Below, one piece after another: positions 58,801 through 61,800 of a DNA stretch of 64,000 nucleotides. Under the pieces are notes generated by a model. That model ran no database searches, was not told where the DNA came from, and saw only the letters and a program-made list of their open reading frames with translations. Source of the stretch: Leptasterias polaris (taxonomy: Eukaryota > Echinodermata > Asteroidea > Forcipulatida > Asteriidae). A program made the translations under genes and the position numbers. The number at the start of each line of letters is the position of its first letter. Within the stretch, counting starts at the first letter, position 1. The DNA is taken from NCBI GenBank assembly GCA_037783415.1, contig JAZGTN010000007.1, forward strand, positions 1,805,501 to 1,869,500, read 5' to 3'.

Positions 58801-61800
58801 CTAAACAAGGTAAGAAAACAAAGATAACATTGTGACGTCATCACTGCAAACAACATAATTCCTTCTCATTTTTAGTAAGGTAATAATATGTACATTTGGT
58901 TTGCGGTAACACCATGTGTATATCTACTTGCTAGGTAGATTTTGTTCTTTGAGAACTTGTCTTGCTATTTATTCTACTGCCGCGGAGTAGATTATTCAGA
59001 ATTCGGGAAACTTCGGGAGACTTGTCCTGCTTATTAACTACTACCTTGGCGGGAGGTAGGAAATCAGCCGGGACTACTACGTTCGCTATGTGGATCGAGG
59101 GGACTTCTCGTTATTAACTTCACTGCCTTGGAGTGAGTTCTTAGTTGGTCTCAACATTTCGACTAGCTTGCTATAGTCATCGTCAGGAGACTGAAGAGTG
59201 TGAGACATGTTGGTCTATTTATAGGGGTTCAGAGGTTTCAGTGTAGAGTCAGTCACTGCTCTGATTGGTTCTTCTGAAAGGTCATAATATAACGCAAGAG
59301 AGGATATTTTTTATAATAGTCCAATATGAATAACTGTTGGACGCTTCACAAAAACAGCCCGTTTGTCCAAACAAGGCAACGTTGTGTCCAATGGACAATT
59401 ACAAATAACAAGGATCTATGTGTGAGTTACATAAAACAAATAATGAATGTACGTCATTCATGCACTATTGTAGAATTAAATCACCCATTTCACTTGGCTT
59501 CACACCGCAAAGCGGAATGATCCAGAATGATCCGGAATGATCCAGATTTCACCTCAAATCATGAAAATTCATTAAACCAAGAACAATCCAGAAAACAGGG
59601 AAATACTAAAATCAGGAAATATCCTGAAACCCGAAAGAAAAAATTATATCAGGAAATATCCTGAAACCCGGGGAAAAAAAATAAGGAAATATCCTGAAAC
59701 CCGGAAAAAAAATTAAATCACAAAATATCCTGAAACCCGGAAAACAAAAATGAGGAAACATCCTGAAATCAGGAAAAAATCAAAAATCAGGAAAAATTCA
59801 AAAAAAATCCTAAATTCAAGAAAACTCCTGACAAATTACGAAGAAGAGGTAAAAGGTAAATTAAGAGAACTTACTGTTACAGGCTCCATCTGCAAAACGC
59901 AAATCATCAATTGCTATATCTCCCTTCCAGGATGTACCAACCATTCCCGAAATGGCAATCTGAAAAGAGACAGGAGTAAAATCGTTTACAAATAATAATA
60001 ATTGGCATTCATTAGGCGCTTTTAAACCCACCAAGTATCAATGACTATTACCATCCTCCCCCCAAAAAAAAAATAAATAGATAAAAAATAAATAAACAAT
60101 TACAAAAAACAAAAAAATGTAAACTTACTTGGTAAGATGTACAGCAGCTTTTGATAGCATACAGTATTTTGAGAAACATTTAACTTCGAAGTGATGTGGT
60201 TATGGATAAATTTTATCAGTTTGTATTCCCCAAAGTTTGAATCTGAAAATCCATTTCTATGAGAACAGTTTCTCAGGTTGTATAATCCAATGACGGATTA
60301 TTCTTCCTGCGTGGACAAAACATTCAGTGGTATTTAAAAAACGCTTCCACCTTTTGAAATGAAATGTTCACACGATAGTTTTATTGTTATCTACATTTCT
60401 AAATAATCAAACAGTTCCAAAAATCAAAGGTACACTTTGCCTTTAACAGGCATGATACTTGGTCCTTGAAAAAAATGTGGGCCATTTTTTTTATTGAGTA
60501 AAGGGCTGACCTACATATAATAATATTAATATTTAATAATATTTAAAATTTATATTGCGCCCCTTACATACAAAATGATCAAAGGCGCAGAACACATGTT
60601 AAAAAGCACAGAATGGAAGAAAACGACAAAGAAAAAAGACTGGTCACCAGGCCAGTGCCCAAACAAAAGTATGGGGATACGTCCGTCCCGCCAACAGAGA
60701 ACTAATAGTTACTTTACATAGGCCTATCCCTGCTGGCATCGGTAATGTTTTGACCTTTTCATGAGACAGACGCCTTTAACCCTATCTATGCTAAAAATCT
60801 AAACTAACTGGCAAGGTGACCATAGAAGAAAGACACACTAAAAAGCGGCTTTAAAAAGGTGGGTTTTTACATGCTTTATACATGCTTTACCAGACCTTTC
60901 AGGCATTTTAATAACAATTTTGCTGATATTTCTGAAAATATTTGCGAAAATCACACTTAAAGGGAAGGTATACAGCAATCCTTCGCCGATCTTGAACTCT
61001 TGGTGGCAGCAGATACGCTCCATTATTGCGGTGGTACCTGGGTGGTACTGCGCTGCCTAACGACGGGTTTAAGCGAATTGCAAAGTAAAAGTCCAATAAC
61101 CCGTGACTGATCAGATGATCGCCGTGTAGCCCAAACCTTAAACCAGTCGCTAGGCAGCGCAGTACCACCCAGGTACACCGCAGTAATGGAGCGTATCTGC
61201 TGCCACCAAGAGTTCAAGATTGGTGAAGGATTGCTGTATACGTTTGGTAATGACTCTGAAAATTAATGGCATTACAAACTTACTTGGTAAGAAGTACAGC
61301 AGCTTTGGATAGTATAATGCATTCTGAGAAACTTTACTGCGGTTATGGAAAAATATATCACTTTTTATCCCCCAAAATTTGAATCTGAGAAGCGTTACGG
61401 CCGTAACGCTTCTCAGATTGTGTATTCCTATAGGGAATATTCTTCCTGCGTGAAAATATTTGCTCCGGTTTTTCGGTGATATCTCAAAAACGCGACCACC
61501 TTTTGAAGTGAAATTTTCACAGGTTGGTTTTATTGTATGTACCTATATTTATGTTGGATTAAAACGATCAAACGGTTCCAAAAACCAAAGGTATACATTG
61601 CCTTCAAGTAGGAAGAATATCATGCATGCTTTAAGCAACTTCCTCGGGAGTAAAGAGTAAAAGATTGTTCAACCGACCTGATAGTTCTTGGTTCTCGGCA
61701 CGCTGAACTGACCATGCAGCCACGACACATCATCAGGACTCTGTTCCCCGTAGAGGGCCCATTTCGGAGAGTCGACCTCCCCGGTTGTTCCAAAGTCGGT

